13,608 bases of DNA from Actinomycetes bacterium (GTDB lineage: Bacteria; Actinomycetota; Acidimicrobiia; Acidimicrobiales; RAAP-2). Position numbers and translations under genes: made by a program. Positions 1 to 5,668 of this stretch are shown here, piece after piece (the first letter of the stretch is position 1; every line of letters starts with the position of its first letter). The notes under the pieces were generated by a model. The model ran no database searches, had not been told where the DNA came from, and saw only the letters and a list, made by a program, of their open reading frames with translations. The stretch lies in the NCBI GenBank assembly GCA_021807965.1, contig JAKBCI010000018.1:1-13608 (forward strand), read 5' to 3'.

Positions 1-687
1 AACGCCCGATCCGCCCTAGACACCATCGATACCGTAGCCTTCAAGGTTGGCCTGAAGGGGTACAACGTTGACGAAGTCGACGAATTCCTAGAACGACTAT
101 CGGTCGAGGCTCGCCAGTTAAAGGATCAACTGCAGCAACAGCGCCAACAGTTGCGCCAGGCGGCCGAGCGAATCAACCAGCTCGAGGCGTCTCGGGGTGC
201 CGCTGCCCCGGCTGCCGTCCCGGCCCCGGCTCCGCCACCCGCGCCGCGGGCGCCAGGCGTTGGCGCCGAGCAAGTGACCTCCATGATTGCGATGGCGCAG
301 CAATTCATCGACCACGCGCAACGAGAGGCTGAGGAAAAGGCTCGCGAACTCACCGTTGCCGCGCAAGAGCGTGCCCGCCAGATCGTCACCGAAGCACGCA
401 GCCGAGCCGAAGACGAGGTGAACCGACTCAACGGTCTGAAGCAGCGACTGAGCGAGGATGTCGAGACGCTGACGCGTCAGCTCGACGCTGAGCGCACGCG
501 CCTTAGTGCCGCGCTGAACGAATTCGCCCGATGGATTGAAGCGTCACTTCGTCCTGGTGGCTCGGGTGACGACGGGCTGAGGTCGCCCGCGCCGCCGCGA
601 GCGCCAGATTCCGACGCTACCGCCAGCCAGCCGGCCGTCGGTCAGGTTCTACCGTTCGAGGTGCCGGATCGAGACGGTCGCGCGTAA
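1..687 (+). CDS. divIVA: DivIVA-family polar growth / septum-site protein (5' end outside the window)
   Basis: The reading frame is open from base 1 to a TAA at 685-687, giving 228 visible residues; the true start lies upstream. The first visible residues contain the DivIVA lipid-binding signature: VAFKVGLKGYNVDEVDEFLERL, matching the family pattern F...LKGY..DEVD.FLD. A Pro/Ala linker follows (visible residues about 69-87), then a long charged coiled coil (about 90-180), then a Pro/Ser-rich tail. That is the usual actinobacterial plan: N-terminal crossed coiled coil, linker, C-terminal oligomerising coil. In actinobacteria DivIVA (Wag31) binds curved membrane at poles and septa and directs cell-wall growth. 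It is the first gene of the cell-envelope cluster; the next gene on its strand begins 377 bp downstream. An internal TTG at 151 is not the start, because conserved sequence lies before it. Confidence 0.93.
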   Translation, partial: NARSALDTIDTVAFKVGLKGYNVDEVDEFLERLSVEARQLKDQLQQQRQQLRQAAERINQLEASRGAAAPAAVPAPAPPPAPRAPGVGAEQVTSMIAMAQQFIDHAQREAEEKARELTVAAQERARQIVTEARSRAEDEVNRLNGLKQRLSEDVETLTRQLDAERTRLSAALNEFARWIEASLRPGGSGDDGLRSPAPPRAPDSDATASQPAVGQVLPFEVPDRDGRA

Positions 688-694
688 CGCAGCG

Positions 695-892
695 CTAAAG
701 GCCTGACCCGTCTCGGACGCCTTGGGCGATGGTAACGGCGACGGCGTTGGCCGACGATGCCTGAAGCAACTGGTCTGTTCCAGCGGTTGCTAGCACGCTG
801 GGGCCAATGAAGGCCTCGGCCGGGCGAGCGCCGTACCACGCCCGAACACGCTGACCTCGTGACTGGTCCTCGTCACGTGGCGGATCGCTCAT
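695..892 (-). CDS. Possible small hypothetical protein (65 aa), convergent with divIVA
   Basis: The reverse strand can encode 65 residues from ATG at 892-890 to TAG at 697-695. I do not recognise the product and see no signal peptide, membrane segment or metal-binding cysteines; its C-terminal half is mixed and soluble-looking (AWYGARPAEAFIGP and onward). For a real gene: its stop is 7 bp from the divIVA stop, as expected of tightly packed convergent genes, and it fills an otherwise empty 377-bp gap. Against: there is no clear Shine-Dalgarno or -10 hexamer, the frame stays open well upstream of this ATG so the start is arbitrary, and the composition is not distinctive. It could be a decayed remnant. 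In Streptomyces, as I recall it, ileS lies between divIVA and the dksA-like gene; nothing here resembles ileS. Confidence 0.33.
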   Translation of the reverse strand: MSDPPRDEDQSRGQRVRAWYGARPAEAFIGPSVLATAGTDQLLQASSANAVAVTIAQGVRDGSGL

Positions 893-1064
893 TGGTGGCG
901 TCGGCTGGGTCCCGCGCCGACCAGCACTCGCCACGGCGCAGAGGGTCGGGGTCGGATCTCCCGATGTCGGGCGAACCGATCGCTCGTGTAGGGCCGCGGT
1001 GCGGCGAATACGGCGGTGACTGCTAGGGTCGGCGGGCACGAAACTATGGCCCGAAGGAGTCCCC
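893..1064 (+). promoter_or_regulatory. Upstream region of the DksA-like gene: extended -10 candidate and ribosome binding site
   Basis: This stretch has no convincing gene of its own; together with the doubtful ORF at 695-892 it forms the 377-bp gap after divIVA. A possible extended -10 element lies at 1021-1029 (TGC then TAGGGT), without a recognisable -35. A good Shine-Dalgarno, AAGGAG, lies at 1054-1059, 5 nt before the ATG at 1065, and fixes that start. Unlike several other genes in this window, the one it serves is therefore translated from a leadered mRNA. The promoter call is weak; the ribosome binding site is strong. Confidence 0.5.
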
Positions 1065-2165
1065 ATGCCCGCCAAGTCCAGCAAATCGAAGAAGGTGACG
1101 TCCGCACCCGCGGCGTCAAAGTCCAAGGCCGCCGCGAAGGCACGCGTCGCCGTAGCAAAAAAGCCAGCGCCGCCGGCCCGACCTCGCTCGGCGGCGCCGA
1201 GTCGCGCGCCTCGAACTCAGGGCGGCGCGAGTGCGGCGAAAGCCACCGCGGGCCCCAAGAAGTCGGCGGGGGCCACCGCTGCGACGGCGCGAAAGAAGGC
1301 CGCACCAGCGCGCGCCGGGCTCACGGCTAGCTCGACTGCGGCCAAGGCCAAGGCCGCGGCCGCGGCCAAGGCGCTGCGCGATCGCGAAGCGAAGGCCGCA
1401 GCGGCCAAAAAAGTCGCCGTAGCGAAGGCGAAGGCCGCCGCCGCGGCCAAGGTGCAGCGCGAACGTGAAGCCAAGGCCGCCGCGAAGGAACGCGAGGCGA
1501 AGGCCAAGGCCGCCGCGAAGGAACGCGAGGCGAAGGCCAAGGCCGCCGCGAAGGAACGCGAGGCGAAGGCCAAGGCCGCCGCGAAGGAACGCGAGCTCCA
1601 GCGCAAGGCGCGCGAAAAGGCGGCGATCGAGGCGAAGAAGGCCCGTGAGATCGAGGCCAAGAAGAAGGCGGTGGAGGCCGAGCGTCAACGCAAACTTCGA
1701 GAGATCGAACGGCGCAACCTCGAGGAAGTTAAACGCCAGGAGCGTCGAGAGGCCGAGGAGCGAAAGCGCCAAGAGGCGTTGGAACGCAAGATGCATTCCA
1801 AGCCGTACGAACATGATGCTGCCTTTCTCGCCGAATTGCGCGACCTCCTGCTCGAGAGCCGTACGGTGACCACCGAACAGATTGCGGTGCTGGAGAACGC
1901 CGTCAACGACCTGCTGGAGGGGCGTGAACGGCCCGAGTACGACGAGGAAGACGGCAGCAGCGCCGGATCTGACTACGACCGCGATCAGCTGAAGATGCAG
2001 TTGGACAACGAGCGATTGAAGGTTGATCTGATTGAAGTGGCGCTGACCAGGGTCGACGATGGAAGTTACGGACGCTGCGACAGCTGTTTCGAACCGATAA
2101 CGAAGGCTCGGCTGTTGGCGCAGGTGCCGGTTTTCACCTGCGTGACGTGTCGCGCGAACGGCTAA
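1065..2165 (+). CDS. TraR/DksA-type zinc-finger protein with a histone-H1-like Lys/Ala-rich N-terminal extension
   Basis: The product has 366 residues; the start is fixed by AAGGAG 5 nt upstream. Residues 243-366 form a TraR/DksA-like domain: a helical hairpin, an acidic loop (EYDEEDGSS) and a C-terminal four-cysteine zinc finger with Cys338, Cys341, Cys359 and Cys362 (CDSC and CVTC, 17 residues apart). DksA-type proteins bind RNA polymerase through its secondary channel and modulate initiation. Residues 1-110 are Lys/Ala/Pro-rich low complexity like histone H1 or the mycobacterial HupB tail. Residues 110-240 are a strongly charged Glu/Arg/Lys/Ala helix containing 11-residue repeats (AKAAAKEREAK). 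Typical DksA homologues have about 120-160 residues, so some 240 are extra. Inference: the basic arm binds DNA or nucleoid while the C-terminal domain contacts polymerase. The 3' end overlaps lspA by 19 bp, implying one operon. Confidence 0.85.
   Translation: MPAKSSKSKKVTSAPAASKSKAAAKARVAVAKKPAPPARPRSAAPSRAPRTQGGASAAKATAGPKKSAGATAATARKKAAPARAGLTASSTAAKAKAAAAAKALRDREAKAAAAKKVAVAKAKAAAAAKVQREREAKAAAKEREAKAKAAAKEREAKAKAAAKEREAKAKAAAKERELQRKAREKAAIEAKKAREIEAKKKAVEAERQRKLREIERRNLEEVKRQERREAEERKRQEALERKMHSKPYEHDAAFLAELRDLLLESRTVTTEQIAVLENAVNDLLEGRERPEYDEEDGSSAGSDYDRDQLKMQLDNERLKVDLIEVALTRVDDGSYGRCDSCFEPITKARLLAQVPVFTCVTCRANG
1470..1595 (+). repeat. In-frame tandem repeat, 33-bp unit, three identical copies plus a partial fourth
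   Basis: Units start at 1470, 1503, 1536 and 1569. The first three are identical at every base as read by eye; the fourth matches for 27 bases (to 1595) and then diverges. Each unit encodes AKAAAKEREAK, so the array covers residues 136-177 of the DksA-like protein and gains or loses length without breaking frame. Identity at synonymous positions means the copies arose recently or are being homogenised by slippage or recombination. Looser, diverged forms of the same Ala/Lys pattern extend upstream from about 1340. Confidence 0.93.
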
Positions 2166-2620
2166 CGGGCGCGGCGTACGCCACGGCACTGACTACGGCC
2201 CTTACGGTCGTGGTGATTGACGAAGTGACCAAAACGTGGGCCCGCCGGGCGCTCGCGCATCATCAGGTGCACGTGCTGGGTCCGCTATGGCTGCGACTGC
2301 AGTTCAATTCGGGCGTGTCGTTCTCGATCACGCCGTCGGGACCGCTCGCCACCACCGTAGTCACGGCGGTCGTGGCCATGGTGATCCTCGGCGCCGCCTT
2401 GCGCGCACGACGCGGCGCGCCCGCGTACGGGTTCGGTCTCATGCTCGGTGGGGGCGTCGCCAACGTCGTTGACCGGCTGGCGGCGTCTCCCCACCGCGTG
2501 ACTGACTTCATCGCGCTGGGGGCCTTTCCGGTGTTCAACGGGGCCGACGTCGCAGTCACGGGGGGATTCATCGTCCTGATCGTGGTGGCGCTTCGGGGCG
2601 GTACCTTGTTGAGACGATGA
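2147..2620 (+). CDS. lspA: Lipoprotein signal peptidase (signal peptidase II)
   Basis: LspA is a membrane aspartyl protease that cuts the signal peptide from diacylglyceryl-modified prolipoproteins. The product has 157 residues, close to the family norm, with four hydrophobic segments. Family motifs appear in order: an IDEVTK-like first-helix motif around Asp25, FNSGVSFS (residues 53-60; the family form is NxGxAFS), GGGVANVVDR (101-110), RVTDFI with catalytic Asp120, and FNGAD with catalytic Asp134. Both catalytic aspartates are present. The start is a GTG inside the 3' end of the DksA-like gene (19-bp overlap in another frame), with no separate Shine-Dalgarno; it puts Asp25 where E. coli LspA has Asp23, which supports it and suggests translational coupling. 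The stop overlaps the rluD start as ATGA. Confidence 0.95.
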   Translation: MSRERLTGAAYATALTTALTVVVIDEVTKTWARRALAHHQVHVLGPLWLRLQFNSGVSFSITPSGPLATTVVTAVVAMVILGAALRARRGAPAYGFGLMLGGGVANVVDRLAASPHRVTDFIALGAFPVFNGADVAVTGGFIVLIVVALRGGTLLRR

Positions 2621-3582
2621 CCGACGCCCACGACCTCGCCGCCGACGTCGTCGACGTCGTCGTACCGGCTGGACTGCACGGCGTGCGCTGCGACCGCGCG
2701 CTGGCCATGCTGACCGGTCGGCCTCGCACGGTCATCGCGGCCGCGGTTGCGGCACGTCGGGTGCGCGTTGATGATGTCGTGGTGGTGAAGCCCTCTACCG
2801 CGCTCGCTGCCGGTCAGCATCTCGTCGCCGAGATACCGGCACCCGATGACGGCTGGGTGGCGGCGGATGACACGGTTGAGGTGGACGTCGCTCGCGAAGG
2901 AGCCGACTACGTCGTCGTCAACAAGCGGGCCGGCCAGGTGGTTCATCCCGGTGCGGGTCAGCGCACGGGGACCCTGGTAGCGGGACTGCTCGCTAGATAT
3001 CCGGAACTCGACCGACTGCGCGAGAACGGTACCTGTGAGGCGGGACGTCCCGGCATCGTGCACCGACTCGACAAGGGCACCTCCGGGCTGTTAGTGGTCG
3101 CTCGTACGGCTCGGGGCTACCACGCCCTTCGTGGCGAACTGGCTCAGCGTCGCGTGGAACGGGTCTACCTGGGCCTCGTCGAAGGTCATCTGGCGGAGTC
3201 GCACGGCCTTATTGATGCGCCGATTGGGCGATCGACTCGTACGCCAACGATGATGGCGGTGCGCGCTGACGGTCGACCGGCGCGAACCAGTTACGACGTG
3301 CTGACTCGCTTGGTGGAACCGCGAACCACGCTGCTTCGCTTGCGGCTCGAGACGGGTCGCACGCACCAGATTCGTGTGCACACCGCTTCCATCGGCCATC
3401 CGGTGGTCAATGACCTGCGCTACGGGCACCGTCGCGACCATCGATTAGCCGACGACCGACTGTTCTTGCACGCGAGTCACCTCGGCTTTCATGACCCCGC
3501 TAGCGGCGCGCGGATCGACGTGAGTGCCCCGCTACCGGTCGATCTCGCGACGATCGCGAGCGATCCAATCGCGACCCCGTAG
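2617..3582 (+). CDS. rluD: RluD-family 23S rRNA pseudouridine synthase
   Basis: The protein isomerises specific uridines of large-subunit rRNA to pseudouridine. It has 321 residues. An S4-like RNA-binding domain occupies about residues 15-70 (DRALAMLTGRPRTVIAAAVA). The RluA/RluD catalytic domain follows: VVNKRAGQVVHPG (100-112), the signature GIVHRLDKGTSGLLVVART with catalytic Asp152, and the C-terminal RLETGRTHQIRVHTASIGHPVVND motif region, quoted here as LETGRTHQIRVH and GHPVVND. All hallmark residues of the family are present. The ATG overlaps the lspA stop by 4 bp (ATGA), so it is translationally coupled and last in the operon; lspA-rluD adjacency is common in bacteria. The exact target uridines (RluD of E. 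coli modifies helix 69) cannot be told from sequence. Confidence 0.93.
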   Translation: MTDAHDLAADVVDVVVPAGLHGVRCDRALAMLTGRPRTVIAAAVAARRVRVDDVVVVKPSTALAAGQHLVAEIPAPDDGWVAADDTVEVDVAREGADYVVVNKRAGQVVHPGAGQRTGTLVAGLLARYPELDRLRENGTCEAGRPGIVHRLDKGTSGLLVVARTARGYHALRGELAQRRVERVYLGLVEGHLAESHGLIDAPIGRSTRTPTMMAVRADGRPARTSYDVLTRLVEPRTTLLRLRLETGRTHQIRVHTASIGHPVVNDLRYGHRRDHRLADDRLFLHASHLGFHDPASGARIDVSAPLPVDLATIASDPIATP

Positions 3583-3595
3583 CGCTAGCCGCTAC
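3579..3595. terminator. Small hairpin between convergent rluD and sigma-factor genes
   Basis: GTAGCG, a 5-nt loop (CTAGC) and CGCTAC form a perfect 6-bp stem that spans the rluD stop codon and the 13-bp gap before the sigma-factor stop. No T tract follows on either strand, so it is not a classic intrinsic terminator. Its place between two convergent stop codons makes a bidirectional role plausible but unproven. Confidence 0.3.
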
Positions 3596-4447
3596 CTACG
3601 CTGGCTCGTGGGCGGCGATCACCGCTTCGTCTCGGCGAAGAATGGCCATCGCCTCTTCTTCCGCTCGACGCACCCGGCGCACGCCAATATCCATCGCCGT
3701 CGCCGTTGCCTGCAAGGAGAGGGGCGACGAGCCGTTCAGCCCGAATCGGTGAGTCAGCACGTCGCGCTGGAGTTCGCTCAACTGGTCGAGCGCGCCGAGC
3801 AACTGCTCATCGACCATGGACTGCTCGATATCGCCTACCCAATCGTGCTGGCTGGGTGCCACTAAATCGCCCAGCGTCGTTGCGGAATCCGACGACGCTG
3901 GCTGATCCAGACTTGCCGTGACGCCGGCGAGTCCTCGAAGGTTGTCTCGCTCCGCCTTGGACATGCCGGTCGCCTCGGTGAGCTCCTCGTCCGTTGGCTT
4001 ACGACCGAAGAGCGAGGTCAACTCGGCCGAGGTCGCCTCGAGGCGCTGTAACTGCTCGCCTACCTCAAGAGGAATGCGAATGGTGCGTCCGTGCTGCTGA
4101 ACGGCGCGCTGTAGGGCCTGGCGGATCCACCACGTGGCGTAGGTCGAGAACTTGAAGCCACGCTCCCAGTCGAACTTCTCGACGGCTCGCAACAGCCCGA
4201 ACGTGCCCTCTTGAACCAGGTCGACCATCTCGACGCCGCGGTCCTGGTAACGCCGCGCCCAGTGCAGAACCAGTCGCAGGTTGGCGGCGACCATCTGCTT
4301 CTTAGCCTCTTCATCGCCGGCCGTGACTCGCTTGGCCAGTTCGACCTGCTCGTCGTAGTTCGGCATGGGGTAGCGGTCGAGGTCGCGCATCAAGAGACCC
4401 AACATGTCGTTTGTATTCACGCTTGATCGGTGGTTTGTCGTGGTCAT
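3596..4447 (-). CDS. Sigma-70 family RNA polymerase sigma factor (RpoD/SigA-like, group 2)
   Basis: The product has 283 residues and lacks the long region 1.1, which fits a group 2 (HrdB/SigB-like) factor rather than the housekeeping one. Regions in order: 1.2 (about 12-45), 2 (54-125) with DLVQEG (76-81) and the -10-melting motif FSTYATWWIRQA (100-111), 3 (130-200), and 4 (215-272). Region 2 is close to consensus. Region 4.2 is not: where E. coli RpoD has VTRERIRQIE, this protein has IGVRRVRRAE, which changes the -35-contact residues Arg584, Glu585 and Gln589 (E. coli numbering) to Val, Arg and Arg. The start is supported by GAGGAG (minus strand, 4459-4454) 6 nt upstream. It is convergent with rluD. 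Specificity may differ at the -35 element; a stress or starvation role is only a guess. Confidence 0.93.
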   Translation of the reverse strand: MTTTNHRSSVNTNDMLGLLMRDLDRYPMPNYDEQVELAKRVTAGDEEAKKQMVAANLRLVLHWARRYQDRGVEMVDLVQEGTFGLLRAVEKFDWERGFKFSTYATWWIRQALQRAVQQHGRTIRIPLEVGEQLQRLEATSAELTSLFGRKPTDEELTEATGMSKAERDNLRGLAGVTASLDQPASSDSATTLGDLVAPSQHDWVGDIEQSMVDEQLLGALDQLSELQRDVLTHRFGLNGSSPLSLQATATAMDIGVRRVRRAEEEAMAILRRDEAVIAAHEPA

Positions 4448-4619
4448 CGCCCGCTCCTCGTCACAGTCCCAGCGTCAGCGTCGGGGATATTTCTCCTACT
4501 GACGCATAACTAATTTACCACACTAGGAAACCCAGTAGCGCGAACGGTATTCCTCGTTTTCAAGCCACGCTGCAGCGAACCGTGAGAATTGGCTAAATTT
4601 CCGGGCCCGTCGGCTTCGA
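4448..4619 (-). promoter_or_regulatory. Sigma-factor upstream region: RBS, inverted repeat and weak -10 candidate
   Basis: This AT-richer spacer lies between the sigma-factor start and the stop of the Rrf2 gene, both on the minus strand. It holds the GAGGAG Shine-Dalgarno at 4454-4459; a perfect 7-bp inverted repeat, GCGTCAG at 4472-4478 and CTGACGC at 4499-4505, that would fold in the 5' leader; and a -10-like TAAATT on the minus strand at 4517-4512. I find no convincing -35 at normal spacing. The sigma gene probably has its own promoter here, since the Rrf2 stop is 172 bp upstream. Confidence 0.4.
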
Positions 4620-5069
4620 TCACGCGCTATGCGTGGGGCGAAGCGGCTGCAGGCCGCGCGCCTGGGCGACCATATCCGCCAACGTATAGCTGGCGAGGTG
4701 CTCGCGCATGTGCGAGCCCACGTCGGCCCACACGCTCAGCAGTACGCACTGGCCCTCGTGATCACAGGCACCGTCCTGGTGAGGCAGGCCGAAGTCGCCG
4801 GCGACAATCGGTCCATCGACGGCCGACACGACCTCGGCGAGAGTGATGGACTCGGCGTCTCGCGCCAGCACGTAGCCGCCCCCGACGCCCCGCTTAGACC
4901 GCACGAGCCCCACGCTCTTCAACACCAGCAGAATCTGTTCAAGGTAGGGCTGGGGCAGTCCGGTCCGCTCGGCCAGGTCGCGCACCGACGTTGGGGTTGT
5001 CGGGCTGTCGTGCAGCGCCAGGCTGAGCAACGCGCGACTCGCGTAGTCGCCCCGGGTTGACACTCTCAC
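4620..5069 (-). CDS. Rrf2-family winged-helix transcriptional regulator (possible Fe-S sensor)
   Basis: The product has 149 residues, the usual Rrf2 length. The N-terminus MRVSTRGDYASRALLSLA matches the family opening, followed by a winged helix (RDLAERTGLPQPYLEQIL, about 30-47; then VRSKRGVGGGYVLAR, 56-70) and a dimerisation helix. Family members such as IscR, NsrR and RsrR bind Fe-S clusters and sense redox state, nitric oxide or cluster status. Here two cysteines, Cys102 and Cys108 (ACDHEGQC), align with the second and third IscR cluster cysteines; the first is absent and the IscR His107 position is Leu. Asp8 matches the Asp8 ligand of Streptomyces NsrR. Cluster binding is therefore possible but uncertain. 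The start is GTG, 6 nt after a TACACT -10-like box, suggesting leaderless mRNA. It is divergent from bpa. Confidence 0.92.
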   Translation of the reverse strand: MRVSTRGDYASRALLSLALHDSPTTPTSVRDLAERTGLPQPYLEQILLVLKSVGLVRSKRGVGGGYVLARDAESITLAEVVSAVDGPIVAGDFGLPHQDGACDHEGQCVLLSVWADVGSHMREHLASYTLADMVAQARGLQPLRPTHSA

Positions 5070-5137
5070 GATCTCAGTGTACTGACACTGACCGGCGAAC
5101 GCCGGCGCGCGTCGTGGCGTCTATCTGGCACACTGCA
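5070..5137. promoter_or_regulatory. Divergent control region between the Rrf2 gene and bpa: two abutting perfect inverted repeats
   Basis: The 68-bp spacer contains TCAGTGTACTGACACTGA at 5074-5091 (7-bp arms, 4-bp centre) and, directly abutting, CCGGCGAACGCCGG at 5092-5105 (6-bp arms, 2-bp centre). The first palindrome covers the presumed Rrf2 -10 box (TACACT on the minus strand, 5081-5076), so a protein bound there would block Rrf2 transcription. A third ACACTG half-site lies at 5130-5135, 2 bp before the bpa ATG. A -10-like TATCTG for bpa is at 5122-5127. The arrangement fits an Rrf2 autoregulatory operator that may also control bpa. Confidence 0.6.
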
Positions 5138-5623
5138 ATGGTGGAAGAAGACCAAAACCAGAATGTCACCGTGGGCCCCGACGCCGTCTTGCCGCCCGGT
5201 TCATCAGAGGAGGCCAGTGGCGAAGCAACTGATTTCATCAGTCAGCCGGCCAAGGTCATGCGCATCGGCTCGATGGTAAAGACGCTGCTCGACGAGGCGC
5301 GCAGCGCCCCGCTCGACGAAGCCGGCAGGGCACGCTTACGTGAAATCTACGAGACGTCCATTCGAGAGTTATCGGGTGCGTTGTCGAGCGACCTAGGCGA
5401 CGAGCTGGCGCGCATGGCGATGCCCTTCACGACGGACGTTCCGACCGAATCAGAGCTGCGGATCGCCCAAGCGCAACTCGTCGGCTGGCTCGAGGGCCTC
5501 TTTCACGGCATCCAGGCATCGCTGTTCGCCCAGCAGGCGGCCGCAGCAGCGCAACTGGAGAAGATGCGCGAGCGCTCGCTCAATCCCGGCTCGCCGGAGC
5601 CGCGGTCAGGAACGTACCTGTGA
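5138..5623 (+). CDS. bpa: Bacterial proteasome activator Bpa/PafE
   Basis: Bpa (PafE) forms an ATP-independent dodecameric ring that docks on the 20S proteasome and opens its gate for unfolded or native substrates, such as HspR in mycobacteria. The product has 161 residues (174 in M. tuberculosis). An acidic disordered N-terminus (1-38) precedes the conserved helical core: RIGSMVKTLLDEARSAPLDE (42-61), LREIYETSIREL (67-78), and the near-invariant LRIAQAQLVGWLEGLFHGIQ (107-126) followed by LFAQQAAAAAQLEKM. The C-terminus is SGTYL; the family form GQYL is the HbYX-like tail inserted into proteasome alpha-ring pockets, and Tyr160-Leu161 are kept. The frame extends upstream to 5057 inside the Rrf2 gene, but the ATG at 5138 fits the family N-terminus and clears the control region. 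No Shine-Dalgarno is visible. It is 45 bp upstream of dnaE. Confidence 0.93.
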   Translation: MVEEDQNQNVTVGPDAVLPPGSSEEASGEATDFISQPAKVMRIGSMVKTLLDEARSAPLDEAGRARLREIYETSIRELSGALSSDLGDELARMAMPFTTDVPTESELRIAQAQLVGWLEGLFHGIQASLFAQQAAAAAQLEKMRERSLNPGSPEPRSGTYL

Positions 5624-5668
5624 GTCTCACGGTGCCGGCGCGTGTCGTCGCGGGGATCCGCCTCGTCC

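Noticed and set aside
1470..1595. CRISPR-like array of 33-bp repeats
   Set aside because: The repeats are directly contiguous with no spacers, and lie in frame in a gene, so they are a coding tandem repeat.
1116..2189. 357-codon minus-strand ORF antisense to the DksA-like gene
   Set aside because: It is a shadow of Lys/Ala/Glu-rich codons on the plus strand, giving Leu/Arg/Gly repeats with no family resemblance; the plus strand has a zinc finger and a good ribosome binding site.
2263..3063. 266-codon minus-strand ORF across lspA and rluD
   Set aside because: It spans two genes with catalytic motifs on the other strand and has no ribosome binding site or recognisable domain.
5057..5137. Longer N-terminus for bpa starting at 5057
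   Set aside because: It would overlap the Rrf2 gene and run through both palindromes; the added residues look random and the ATG at 5138 fits the family.
5642..5668. GTG start for dnaE at 5642
   Set aside because: It cannot be excluded, as it adds 9 residues and resembles the Ser-rich M. tuberculosis start. The ATG at 5669 is preferred because conserved sequence begins directly after it; no Shine-Dalgarno decides.
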